Assembly: GCF_011745145.1 (NCBI RefSeq)
Contig: NZ_CP050191.1
Span: 1 to 64,000 of the forward strand
DNA: 64,000 nt
Direction: 5' to 3'
Source of the DNA: Mycobacterium sp. DL440
GTDB taxonomy: Bacteria; Actinomycetota; Actinomycetes; Mycobacteriales; Mycobacteriaceae
A program made the position numbers and the translations under genes. Below, one piece after another: positions 18,158 through 26,605 of the stretch. The notes under the pieces were generated by a model. It had not been told where the DNA came from. It saw only the letters and a list, made by a program, of their open reading frames with translations, and ran no database searches. Positions within the stretch are counted from its first letter, which is position 1; every line of letters begins with the position of its first letter.

Positions 18158-19168
18158 GTGTCATTCCGTTACGATCCGCGCCATCGTCCGGCGCAGCCTC
18201 CGACGCCGGCCGCTGACGCGTTCACCATCCACACTGCCGTTGTCGCCGAGGGGGTTTCGCTGGCATTCGTCCGCGAAGGCATCGGCGGCGTTCCACTTCT
18301 GCTGGTCCACGGCTATCCCGAGACCAAGCGGATCTGGTGGCGCAACATCGAGGCCCTGGCCGCCACCGGATTCGAGGTCATCGTCCCGGACCTGCGCGGC
18401 ATGGGCGACAGCGCCGTCCCGCCTGACGACCAGCACGACATCGTCACCTACTCCCGCGATCTGTACGCATTGGTACACGACGAGCTCGGGCACGAGTCCT
18501 GCCTGATCGCGGCGAGCGATGTCGGTGCCGTCGTGAGTACCGACCTGATTCACCGGTTTCCCGGATTCGTCACGGGTTTCTGTGTTTTCAACACCGTGCC
18601 GCCCATGGCCGTGGACTACTCAGGAATCGGTACGCAACATCCGGGCTCGGTGGGCGGCGCGGCCGACCCCACCGGTGACTACCGCTGGATGCAGGGTGCC
18701 TTCCCCGACGAACTCGCCGCGATGCTGCCCACGCCGGAAGCGCGCAGGCAGTGGGTCGCGGCGATGTACACCAATCGGTTGTGGGGCTCGGCCTACGCGT
18801 TCACCCAGTCCGACGTGGATTTCATGACCGAACCGTTCGCCGACGAGGCGCGGTTACGGGCCGGGTGGGCGTCCTACCAACTCGCCTACGGTCGGGCCAT
18901 GTCCGAGATTCCGCTGATGGCTGCGGTCGAGGTGCCGACCCTGGTTTTGTACGGCCCCGACGATCATGTGGTCGGCGAGGACTTCGTACCCCGCACCGAG
19001 CGGGCATTCCTCAATCGCATTGGGCCACTGGTGGTTCCGGGTGCCGGCCACTTCCTGCAGTGGGAGCGGGCCGACATCTTCAACCGGCTGGTTCCCGCGG
19101 TGTTCGGGGATGTCATCGCGCGCCATCGGCAGGCTGAGCCAGAATCGACCCGCCCAGCCAGCGTCTGA
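18158..19168 (+). CDS. Alpha/beta hydrolase, epoxide hydrolase/haloalkane dehalogenase-like
   Basis: A 336-residue alpha/beta hydrolase. 'LLVHGYPETKRIWW' gives the HGxP oxyanion motif, the nucleophile elbow 'AASDVGAVV' carries Asp121 rather than Ser, and 'GAGHFLQWE' holds the catalytic His; 'YGPDDHVV' may supply the acid. An Asp nucleophile points to epoxide hydrolase or dehalogenase chemistry. It starts three bases after the amidohydrolase stop, so the two are one transcription unit in the catabolic cluster. Its last 56 bases overlap the 3' end of the opposing TetR gene. Confidence 0.88.
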   Translation: MSFRYDPRHRPAQPPTPAADAFTIHTAVVAEGVSLAFVREGIGGVPLLLVHGYPETKRIWWRNIEALAATGFEVIVPDLRGMGDSAVPPDDQHDIVTYSRDLYALVHDELGHESCLIAASDVGAVVSTDLIHRFPGFVTGFCVFNTVPPMAVDYSGIGTQHPGSVGGAADPTGDYRWMQGAFPDELAAMLPTPEARRQWVAAMYTNRLWGSAYAFTQSDVDFMTEPFADEARLRAGWASYQLAYGRAMSEIPLMAAVEVPTLVLYGPDDHVVGEDFVPRTERAFLNRIGPLVVPGAGHFLQWERADIFNRLVPAVFGDVIARHRQAEPESTRPASV

Positions 19169-19730
19169 GGAAGCGTCGCAACTCTTCTCGGCTGCGGCCG
19201 GGATCGTTGGGCGCGACGAAGAACGACAGCATGGTGCGAAGCGTGAATTCCACGAGTTCGCGTAGTGCGGACTCGTCGTATCCGTACTTCTCCCAGTCGA
19301 CGTCGAACCGGGTGATCATCCGCATGCCGAAGGCCTGACCTTCGTCGGAGGCGACGTTGACCGAACTGGTTGCGGCCTGCGGTCCGGACAGCATGATGCG
19401 GAGGTGCGGTATGCGGGCGACCTCCTCCAACGTGAACATGACGCCTTCGGTCATCGCCTCAGCGGGATCGGTGATCCCTCGCACGCTCTCGGCGAGCCGA
19501 TCGAGAAAGCCTTCCACCGAGGCGATCGCAGCCGCGTGCATCAGGGCCTCGGCGGTGGGGAAGTAGCGGTACACGGTCTGGCGGATGACGCCGAGCGATG
19601 CCGCGACGTCGGCGATGCTGATCCCGGTGCCCGTCTCGGCGATCAGCGTCACGGCGGCGGCCACGATGCGTTCGGAGGCTTCCTCGTCGCTGCCGGGCGG
19701 CCGCCCGTCCCACCCGCGCCTACGCGCCAC
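19113..19730 (-). CDS. TetR-family regulator of the PF10118/membrane-protein unit
   Basis: A 205-residue TetR protein. The helix-turn-helix lies at about residues 25-65 ('ISIADVAASLGVIRQTVYRY'). The start is taken as GTG 19728-19730 ('VARRRGWDGRP'); longer versions read into the opposite-strand gene and lack protein character. It is divergent from the PF10118 gene, and the 132-base gap between them holds a palindrome well placed as a shared operator. It overlaps the end of the convergent alpha/beta hydrolase gene by 56 bases. Confidence 0.85.
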   Translation of the reverse strand: MARRRGWDGRPPGSDEEASERIVAAAVTLIAETGTGISIADVAASLGVIRQTVYRYFPTAEALMHAAAIASVEGFLDRLAESVRGITDPAEAMTEGVMFTLEEVARIPHLRIMLSGPQAATSSVNVASDEGQAFGMRMITRFDVDWEKYGYDESALRELVEFTLRTMLSFFVAPNDPGRSREELRRFLRRWLGGSILAQPADGAR

Positions 19731-19805
19731 GGTCCGGATTCCTGGCCAGCAACATCTCTGCAGGATATCGCCACCCGCCGTTGACGGGCCGCATCCGCGT
19801 GTAGT

Positions 19806-19837
19806 AATCATACAAAGAAGGCGTTGTTTGTATGATT
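19806..19837. promoter_or_regulatory. Perfect 11-bp-arm palindrome, probable TetR operator
   Basis: AATCATACAAA (19806-19816) and TTTGTATGATT (19827-19837) are perfect inverted arms around ten bases. The site lies 25 bases before the ATG of the PF10118 gene (19863) and about 75 bases before the TetR start. Its AT-richness against the GC-rich background supports a promoter/operator role. Confidence 0.75.
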
Positions 19838-19862
19838 GCTTTGACGAGCTGAGGTGGCACCC

Positions 19863-20813
19863 ATGACGGATCTGATCGTGCGGAAGATGCGGTTCGCGTT
19901 CGCGGACCACCGCGTCCCGTTCCTGTGGAACGAGACCAACCCGGCGTTCTCGTCGATGGCCAACGCGGTGTCGTTCCTGGCCATCGCCTTCGAGAAGATG
20001 ATCGGCCACATGATCACCGAGGCCATGCCGTTCATCACCGACCCGGCGGTGGCCGAGGAGGCCCAGGCCTTCGTGCGGCAGGAAGGCCAGCACGCGATGG
20101 CCCACCGTCAGCACGCCAAGGGCCTGATCAAGGCCTACCCGGGCCTCAAGGAGACCCTCGACGAGGTGGTCAAGGCGTTCGACGACCTGACTGCCGAGAC
20201 GCCGTTGAAGTACCGGTTGGCCTACACCGCCGATCTTGAGGCGACGTTCACCCCGGTGTTCAAGTTGATGCTCGACCACGACGACACACTGTTCGCCCCA
20301 GGCGACGACCGGGTGGCGTCACTGTTCCTGTGGCACTTCGTCGAAGAGGTCGAGCACCGCAGTTCGGCGTTGATCATCTACGACGCGGTGGCCGATGACC
20401 CGTGGTACCGGATGCGGGTTGCGCCGTCGATCTTCAAGCATGTGTGGGCGGTGCTCAAGATCGCCACGGAAGGCTTCAACAAGCACGTTCCGCTGGAAGA
20501 ACGCCAGATCGACGCGATGTCGATGTTCGGCATGCAGGCGCGGAAAAAGGCTCTGCTGCAAAAGCTTCCGTTCACCAAGACTCCGTATGACGGACCCGTC
20601 GCCAATGCGTTCGCGCACCTGCCGGTGCGCGAGATGCTGACGGCCCTCTCTGGTGTTGTACGCAGTCAGGTTCCGGGCCACAACCCGGCGCACGAGAAGC
20701 TGCCGGTGCTGGCCGACGAGTGGTTCCGGCGCTACGAGGACGGCTACGAGGTCACGCAGTGGTACACCGCGGGGGACGTCGCCGACGAGAAAGCGATCAC
20801 CGCCGATGTCTGA
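19863..20813 (+). CDS. PF10118-type predicted metal-dependent hydrolase
   Basis: The 316-residue protein matches the 'predicted metal-dependent hydrolase' family (PF10118, COG3687), all-helical and rich in conserved His and Glu. Visible candidates for metal binding are 'VRQEGQHAMAHRQH' and 'WHFVEEVEHRSSAL'. The spacing of Glu and His resembles di-iron four-helix proteins, so an oxidase or oxygenase role is possible; no activity is firmly established for the family. ATG 19863 has GAGGTGG upstream. It overlaps the following membrane protein gene by eight bases and is divergent from a TetR gene, so the pair forms a regulated two-gene module. Confidence 0.8.
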   Translation: MTDLIVRKMRFAFADHRVPFLWNETNPAFSSMANAVSFLAIAFEKMIGHMITEAMPFITDPAVAEEAQAFVRQEGQHAMAHRQHAKGLIKAYPGLKETLDEVVKAFDDLTAETPLKYRLAYTADLEATFTPVFKLMLDHDDTLFAPGDDRVASLFLWHFVEEVEHRSSALIIYDAVADDPWYRMRVAPSIFKHVWAVLKIATEGFNKHVPLEERQIDAMSMFGMQARKKALLQKLPFTKTPYDGPVANAFAHLPVREMLTALSGVVRSQVPGHNPAHEKLPVLADEWFRRYEDGYEVTQWYTAGDVADEKAITADV

Positions 20814-21972
20814 TCTGTGTACCCCGACATTCTCGGGTTTAGCTGAGCGCCTGGGTTTTTCGTGTGACACCGCCGGGGGGCTGGTCGAGTTCCGGAACCC
20901 GTTCGGGCTGGAGAACTGGACGCTGCCGGTGCTGGAGCTCACCGTGATCGTCGGCGCGGTGCTTACCCTGGTCTACGCGATCGTCCGGCTGCGCCGTCAC
21001 AACGATCCGACCAACCTGGTGCTGTGGTTCGGCGCCATCGCCTATCTGCTGATCATCGAACCGCCGCTGTACTTCCCCGGCGCGTTCGGGATCAGCGAGC
21101 ACGTCGACACGATGTTCGCCCACAACGTGTTCACCGTCGACTTCCTGTGGGGCCGGTTGCCGCTGTACATCGTGGCGATCTACCCGATGATGGCGACGGT
21201 GGCCTACGAGATCGTCCGGATCCTCGGGGTCTTCCGCCGGCGCGGTGTGCTGGTCGGCGCGATCTGCGTCGGGTTCGTCCACCACGCGTTCTACGAGATC
21301 TTCGACCACCTCGGCCCGCAGCTGCGGTGGTGGGAGTGGACGCTGGATCATCCGATGAATCAGCCGTTCTTCGATTCGGTGCCGCTGCCCAGCGTGGTGG
21401 TGTTCGCTGCGCTCTGGCCGATGTCGTTGGCCTTCTGCGTGCAGCTGTTCGTCGGCCGGCACGTTCAGGACGGCAGGACCTTCACGGGGTGGGCGATCCT
21501 GGGCCGCACCATCGTCGTCGGCGTCCTGGCATCGATCGGAACCGCGGTGCTGCCCCTGCCCGCGACTGTCGGCACCTCGATTTCGGGGAGCACCACGGTC
21601 GGCGGGTTCATCTACGCGGCCGAGCTCGTGGTGATCGTCCTGGTGGCGATTCCGGTGCTGTTCGGTCAATGGTCGAGCCTGCGCAAGGACCGTGATCCCG
21701 CGACCGTGCGCTACGCGAACCCGCTCGTCCTGCGCTACGCCGCGGTCTATCTGGCGGTGATGACCGTCCTGTGGCTGTCGGCCCTGCCGGCCTACTTCGG
21801 CGCGGCCGACGGCGTCACTGCCGGCGGCGATCCCATCGGCAGCTTGGCCTACACGGTGATCTGCCTGGTGATCGCGGGTCTGTCGATCACGGCGGCCGCC
21901 ACCGTAAATCCCGCTGAACTGCAGCAACAGCCCGAATCCGCAGCGCCGGGGGTGGCAGCCAGCCGGGAATGA
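20806..21972 (+). CDS. Multi-spanning membrane protein coupled to the PF10118 protein
   Basis: The 388-residue protein has about nine or ten hydrophobic segments and a Gln/Pro-rich C-terminal tail. I do not recognise a characterised family. Several histidines lie in or near membrane segments: 'EHVDTMFAHNVF', 'FVHHAFYEIFDHLGP' and 'WTLDHPMNQPFFD', which could hold metal or heme. The ATG at 20806 overlaps the end of the PF10118 gene, so the two are translated together and may form a complex, for example a membrane-bound oxidoreductase. Function is not established. Confidence 0.75.
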   Translation: MSDLCTPTFSGLAERLGFSCDTAGGLVEFRNPFGLENWTLPVLELTVIVGAVLTLVYAIVRLRRHNDPTNLVLWFGAIAYLLIIEPPLYFPGAFGISEHVDTMFAHNVFTVDFLWGRLPLYIVAIYPMMATVAYEIVRILGVFRRRGVLVGAICVGFVHHAFYEIFDHLGPQLRWWEWTLDHPMNQPFFDSVPLPSVVVFAALWPMSLAFCVQLFVGRHVQDGRTFTGWAILGRTIVVGVLASIGTAVLPLPATVGTSISGSTTVGGFIYAAELVVIVLVAIPVLFGQWSSLRKDRDPATVRYANPLVLRYAAVYLAVMTVLWLSALPAYFGAADGVTAGGDPIGSLAYTVICLVIAGLSITAAATVNPAELQQQPESAAPGVAASRE

Positions 21973-22105
21973 GCAGCGAACCCGCAGGCGCGCCACCCGG
22001 CTGACCACATGGGTAATGAGGCAGAATTGCGGTGATGCCGACACCGCCGCAACGCCGATCGCCCAGCCGCACCGCCTCGCTGAACGCGGCTGGTAATCCG
22101 GTCCG

Positions 22106-22660
22106 GTGGATGCCTTCGACAGGCAGATGGTGCAGTACGTCCTGAGATGGGCACCGTTCGGTGGACCTCGCGATGAAGACACCTTCTGCGAATTCGGCCT
22201 GACATCGGCTGGTTTGTATGAGCGGATGGCCAAAATCGTGGGTTGGGGGCTGGTGAACTCGCCTGCTTTGTCGATTGCGGACCGCCGCCTGATCATGGCG
22301 GCATGGACCCATCAACGTGACACGCATGGCCGCCGCGGGCTCGCCGCGCCGCGATACTCGCGTGGGCAACTCTCCCGCATGTCGCCGAGGCGGATCGATC
22401 CCGCACAAGGTATGGAACCTGCCGATCGGCGTCTCCTGCACTACGTGCTGGCCTGGGCGAAATTCGAGGGTCCGCCAGAAGACGAGGTCTTCGGCGAGTT
22501 CAGGTTGAGCATCCCCGCCCTATACGAGCGATTCGCCGAGATTGTTGTGGGAGCGTGTACCCACGTGCTGACTCTCCCTGACGAAGACCGGGATTTGGTG
22601 CACCGCGCACAGCTTTTCCTTGGCTGGCACGCTGGTCATGCGCGTTTGCGGTGCGAATAG
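22106..22660 (+). CDS. Small protein with two copies of one helical domain
   Basis: The 184-residue protein contains an internal duplication: residues 1-65 ('DRQMVQYVLRWAPFGGP', 'LTSAGLYERMAKIV') and about 103-165 ('DRRLLHYVLAWAKFEGP', 'LSIPALYERFAEIV') align closely. Each copy has the layout of the short actinobacterial DUF3263-like helical domains, which resemble helix-turn-helix folds. The start is GTG 22106; no strong ribosome site is seen. It stands alone upstream of mgtA. A DNA-binding role is possible but not shown. Confidence 0.6.
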   Translation: MDAFDRQMVQYVLRWAPFGGPRDEDTFCEFGLTSAGLYERMAKIVGWGLVNSPALSIADRRLIMAAWTHQRDTHGRRGLAAPRYSRGQLSRMSPRRIDPAQGMEPADRRLLHYVLAWAKFEGPPEDEVFGEFRLSIPALYERFAEIVVGACTHVLTLPDEDRDLVHRAQLFLGWHAGHARLRCE

Positions 22661-22774
22661 AGGTGGCGCAGGCCAACACATCGTGGACGTGGGGGCAGTC
22701 GCGCGCATCAGCTTTTAGCGTGTCGTATCCCCGGACGCTACCTCGGGGACAGGTGCCGCTGGGACCATCTTGGT

Positions 22775-23902
22775 GTGCGCGTTGCGATCGTTGCAGAGTC
22801 CTTCCTCCCGAATGTCAACGGCGTCACCAACTCGGTGCTTCGGGTGATCGAGCATCTCCGCCGCACCGGCCATGAGGTACTCGTCATCGCCCCGGATGCC
22901 CCGCGGGGTCAGCCGCCGGCCGATCGTGTGCATGACGGGGTACGTGTGCACCGGGTGCCTTCGCGGATGTTTCCCAAGGTGACCTCGCTGCCGCTGGGCG
23001 TGCCGCGGCCCCGGATGGTGAATGTGCTGCGCGGCTTCGACCCCGATGTCGTGCACCTCGCCTCACCCGCCTTGCTCGGCTGGGGTGGCGTGCACGCCGC
23101 CCGCTACCTGGGGGTGCCGACGGTGGCGGTGTTCCAGACCGATGTCGCCGGTTTCGCCGAGAGCTACGGGGTCGGTGTTCTGTCGCGGGCGTCGTGGGCG
23201 TGGACCCGTCGTCTGCACAGCAAGGCCGACCGCACCCTGGCCCCGTCCACCTCGGCGATGGAAAACCTGGAGGCCCACCGGATTCCCCGGGTGTTCAAGT
23301 GGGGACGCGGCGTGGACATCACCGGGTTCGCCCCGTCGGCCCGCGATGAGCGACTACGGTCGGCGTGGTCTCCGGAGGGCAGGCCGATCGTCGGGTTCGT
23401 CGGACGGCTGGCGCCGGAGAAGCATGTGGAACGGCTGGCCGCGCTGGCCGGGCGCGACGACCTGCAGCTGGTGGTGGTCGGTGACGGGGTGGACCGCGCC
23501 AAACTCCAAACGACATTGCCCACAGCGGTTTTCACCGGGGAGCTGCATGGGCCGGAACTTGCCGAGGCCTACGCCAGCATGGACGTGTTCGTCCACCCCG
23601 GCGAGCATGAGACGTTCTGCCAGGCGGTGCAGGAGGCGATGGCGTCAGGTCTGCCGGTGGTCGCACCCGACGCCGGCGGGCCCCGGGATCTGGTGGCGCC
23701 GTACCGCACCGGGTTGTTGCTTCCCGTCGACGAATTCTCCTCGGCGCTGCCTGCGGCCGTCGAGCATCTGATCGCCGAGCGACCGCGTTATTCGGTGGCT
23801 GCCCGGCGCAGTGTGCTGGGCCGCACCTGGCCGGCCATCTGCGACGAACTGATCGGCCATTACGAGGCCGTGCAGGGCCTGCGTCACCTGCGTGCCGCCT
23901 GA
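22775..23902 (+). CDS. mgtA: GT4 alpha-mannosyltransferase MgtA
   Basis: A 375-residue glycosyltransferase of family GT4 (GT-B fold) matching MgtA (Rv0557 in M. tuberculosis, once called PimB), which adds mannose from GDP-mannose to a glycolipid acceptor on the cytosolic face of the membrane, feeding lipomannan-like glycolipids. Visible marks are the N-terminal '[17 protein letters not shown]', the '[15 protein letters not shown]' beta-strand and '[19 protein letters not shown]', the retaining GT4 EX7E region that binds the nucleotide sugar. The start is GTG 22775. In M. tuberculosis menG follows directly; here three genes intervene. Confidence 0.88.
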   Translation: MRVAIVAESFLPNVNGVTNSVLRVIEHLRRTGHEVLVIAPDAPRGQPPADRVHDGVRVHRVPSRMFPKVTSLPLGVPRPRMVNVLRGFDPDVVHLASPALLGWGGVHAARYLGVPTVAVFQTDVAGFAESYGVGVLSRASWAWTRRLHSKADRTLAPSTSAMENLEAHRIPRVFKWGRGVDITGFAPSARDERLRSAWSPEGRPIVGFVGRLAPEKHVERLAALAGRDDLQLVVVGDGVDRAKLQTTLPTAVFTGELHGPELAEAYASMDVFVHPGEHETFCQAVQEAMASGLPVVAPDAGGPRDLVAPYRTGLLLPVDEFSSALPAAVEHLIAERPRYSVAARRSVLGRTWPAICDELIGHYEAVQGLRHLRAA

Positions 23903-23922
23903 TTTTCTCTCGCGCGCAGAAA

Positions 23923-25872
23923 CTAGCCCTGCGCGGCCAGCCAGGGGATCAGGCCACCGGCCAGCACGTGCTGGATCTGTCGCGGTGAAAGGCGATGGCG
24001 CACTCTGAAAGTCGTGCGCTGCGTGGTGTTGGTGACCGTGATCGGTTGGCCGGCGGACACCGCCTGACGGAGGTTGGTGAGGGTGAGTACATCGCCCTGC
24101 GCCACCGTGTCATAGTCGGCGGTGTTGAGGAATTCCAGTGCCAGCACGCCGAAATTGGCGAGGTTCTGCCAATGGATGCGGGCGAAGGACTTGGCGATCA
24201 CCGCCTGCAGCCCCAAATAGCGGGGCGCGATCGCGGCGTGCTCGCGTGACGAGCCCTGGCCGTAGTTCTCCCCGCCGACGATGATGTGGCCGGTTTGAGC
24301 GGATTGCGCCCGTTCCGGGTAGGTCTCGTCGATCTGGGTGAAGCTGAACATGGCCAGCTTGGGAATGTTGGACCGGAACGGCAGGGCGCGCGCACCTGCC
24401 GGCGAGATCTCGTCGGTGGAGATGTTGTCGCCGACCTTGAGCAGGACCGGCGCCTCGATCTCATCGGACAGCGGTGTCAGCTCGGGCAGGCTGGAGATGT
24501 TGGGGCCCTTGATAACCTCCACGGCCAGCGCCTGCTCGGGCGTGGACGGGGCGACCAGCATGGCGGTGTTGACGCTGGAGTGCGTGGGCAGATTCAGCGT
24601 CGGGTACTCGATGCCGTTGTCTGCTGCCCATTGTCGCGGATCGGTGATGACGCCCGTGATCGCCGATGCCGCAGCGGTTTCTGGTGAACACAGCCACACC
24701 GAGTCTTCTCTGGTGCCGGACCGGCCGGGGAAGTTGCGGGGCATGGTGCGCAGGGAGTTGCGGCCGGTGGCCGGGGCCTGGCCCATGCCGATGCAGCCCA
24801 TGCAGCCGGCCTGGTGGATGCGGGCACCGTTGATGACGAGCTCGGTGGTGGCGCCCATGCGTGTCAGGTCGGTGAGGATCTCGCGCGAGGTCGGGTTGAC
24901 GTCGAAGCTGACATCGGGTGAGGTCTGGTGGCCGTGCACCATGGCCGCGGCGATCGCGAAGTCCCGTAGGCCGGGGTTGGCGCTGGAGCCGATGACCACC
25001 TGAGCGACGGGTTCGCCGGCGACCTCGGAGACCGGGACCACGTTGCCGGGTGACGACGGCTTGGCGATCAGCGGTTCGAGTTGTGAGAGATCGATGACCT
25101 CGTCGATGTCATATTGGGCGCCGTCGTCGGCGACGAGTTCGATCCAGTCGTCGCCGCGGTCCTCGGCGGTGAGGAATTCGCGCACCGCGTCGTCGCTGGG
25201 AAACACGGTCGTGGTCGCGCCGAGTTCCGCGCCCATGTTGGCGATGACATGGCGATCCATCGCCGATAGCCCGGCAAGCCCGGGACCGAAATACTCCATG
25301 ATGCGGTTGACGCCGCCCTTGACGTCATGGCGCCGGAGCATTTCCAGGATGACGTCTTTGGCTGAACACCATTGCGGGAGCTCGCCTTCCAGCCGGATAC
25401 CCCACACTTCGGGTGCCCGCAGGTGCAGTGGTTCACCGGCGATGGCCAGCGCCACCTCGAGCCCGCCGACCCCGATCGCCAGCATGCCCAACGAGCCGGC
25501 CGCCGGAGTATGCGAGTCCGAACCCACCATCGTCTTGCCCGGTATGCCGAACCTCTGCATGTGCGTCGGGTGCGAGACGCCGTTGCCGGGCTTGGAGAAC
25601 CACAGCCCGAAATGCTGCGCGGCGGTGCGCAGGTACTCGTGGTCTTCGGCGTTCTTCTCGTCGGTCTGCAGCAGGTTGTGATCGACGTACTGCACGCTGA
25701 CCTCGGTGCGGGCCCGGTCGAGCCCGAGTGCCTCGAGCTCCTGCATCACCAGGGTTCCGGTCGCGTCCTGCGTCAGCGTCTGGTCGATGCGGATCGCGAT
25801 CTCCTCTCCGGGTGTCATCGCCCCGGAGACGAGGTGCGAACTGATCAACTTCTGTGTGACGCTTTCCGGCAT
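23923..25872 (-). CDS. Aconitase-family protein (hydro-lyase), short type
   Basis: At 649 residues this is the shorter, Aquifex/mitochondrial-like form of aconitate hydratase. It has the substrate-loop region 'MVGSDSHTPAAGSLGMLAIG', the cluster motif 'AGCMGCIGMGQA' and a C-terminal swivel domain with 'GENYGQGSSREHAA'. Aconitases hold a [4Fe-4S] cluster by three cysteines; the first, usually in IGSCTN, is replaced here by serine in 'VIGSSANPG', leaving only the CxxC pair in place. The protein may bind its cluster differently or act on another substrate. It is convergent with mgtA and unrelated to its other neighbours. Confidence 0.85.
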   Translation of the reverse strand: MPESVTQKLISSHLVSGAMTPGEEIAIRIDQTLTQDATGTLVMQELEALGLDRARTEVSVQYVDHNLLQTDEKNAEDHEYLRTAAQHFGLWFSKPGNGVSHPTHMQRFGIPGKTMVGSDSHTPAAGSLGMLAIGVGGLEVALAIAGEPLHLRAPEVWGIRLEGELPQWCSAKDVILEMLRRHDVKGGVNRIMEYFGPGLAGLSAMDRHVIANMGAELGATTTVFPSDDAVREFLTAEDRGDDWIELVADDGAQYDIDEVIDLSQLEPLIAKPSSPGNVVPVSEVAGEPVAQVVIGSSANPGLRDFAIAAAMVHGHQTSPDVSFDVNPTSREILTDLTRMGATTELVINGARIHQAGCMGCIGMGQAPATGRNSLRTMPRNFPGRSGTREDSVWLCSPETAAASAITGVITDPRQWAADNGIEYPTLNLPTHSSVNTAMLVAPSTPEQALAVEVIKGPNISSLPELTPLSDEIEAPVLLKVGDNISTDEISPAGARALPFRSNIPKLAMFSFTQIDETYPERAQSAQTGHIIVGGENYGQGSSREHAAIAPRYLGLQAVIAKSFARIHWQNLANFGVLALEFLNTADYDTVAQGDVLTLTNLRQAVSAGQPITVTNTTQRTTFRVRHRLSPRQIQHVLAGGLIPWLAAQG

Positions 25873-25925
25873 CTACACAGGTTTCCCCGGTGATGGTCGG
25901 ATGAAACAGCTGCGGTGGTTTTCGG

Positions 25926-26447
25926 CTACTTCCTTGCCGACAGCTCGAATACCGGGATCACGCGGCCGTCGGTTCTCGCCTGGAATCCGTCAATATGCGG
26001 AATTTCGCGCAGCAGCTCCGCCCACACCCGGTTGCGTTCCGATTCCGGTAACTCTCTGGCCGTCACTTCGTAAGTCACCACCGCCGCGGTCCCGTTGCCG
26101 ACCTCGACCGATGTCTTGGGCTCTGCTCGTAGGTTGTACACCCAAGCTGGGGTTTTGGGGTTTCCCCCATCTGCGCCGATGACGTACCAGCTGCCCTCGA
26201 AGTCAAACCTGTACAGGGGGTTCACCCTGGGCTTACCCGACCGCGCCCCTTTCGTGCGCAGAAGCAGGCCTGGCATCCCCGCGAACAACCCGGTGTTGAT
26301 CACTCCGTGATTCTCCCGGTACTGCTGGACCACATCGGCGTTGATGGCTGGCATCTCGTCAAGGCCAGTTTCGCTGAGCCGACTGATTTCCTCAGCGTCG
26401 GCGCCCAGGCCCCATGCGCCGGAGGACGGCACACTCTGTTCAGTCAT
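25926..26447 (-). CDS. Ddn-like deazaflavin (F420)-dependent nitroreductase family protein
   Basis: The 173-residue protein belongs to the split beta-barrel Ddn/nitroreductase family of actinobacteria, which use reduced F420. Marks are 'LLLRTKGARSGKPRVNPLYR', 'YVIGADGGNPKTPAWVYNLR' (glycine-rich cofactor loop) and the following 'AEPKTSVEVG'. Such enzymes reduce quinones, nitro compounds or unsaturated lactones at the membrane. Menaquinone reduction has been proposed for Ddn, and menG lies nearby, but no direct link is shown. Confidence 0.87.
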   Translation of the reverse strand: MTEQSVPSSGAWGLGADAEEISRLSETGLDEMPAINADVVQQYRENHGVINTGLFAGMPGLLLRTKGARSGKPRVNPLYRFDFEGSWYVIGADGGNPKTPAWVYNLRAEPKTSVEVGNGTAAVVTYEVTARELPESERNRVWAELLREIPHIDGFQARTDGRVIPVFELSARK

Positions 26448-26605
26448 GCGATTCCCCGTTCGCTCAAAGACAATGACGAACAGTCGGAACCCAACTGCGC
26501 ACAGAAACTATTCCCGGTCCGGCTTCTGTTCGCGATGGTCGCAAATGTCGAAAACAACTGTTCCCCAATCTATTTGGCACTTAACGACCTATCGCAAGTC
26601 AGCCC

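Noticed and set aside
19731..20279. N-terminal extension of the second TetR gene into the PF10118 region
   Set aside because: It would run antisense through the PF10118 gene and across the palindromic operator; GTG 19730 sits just before the conserved helix-turn-helix.
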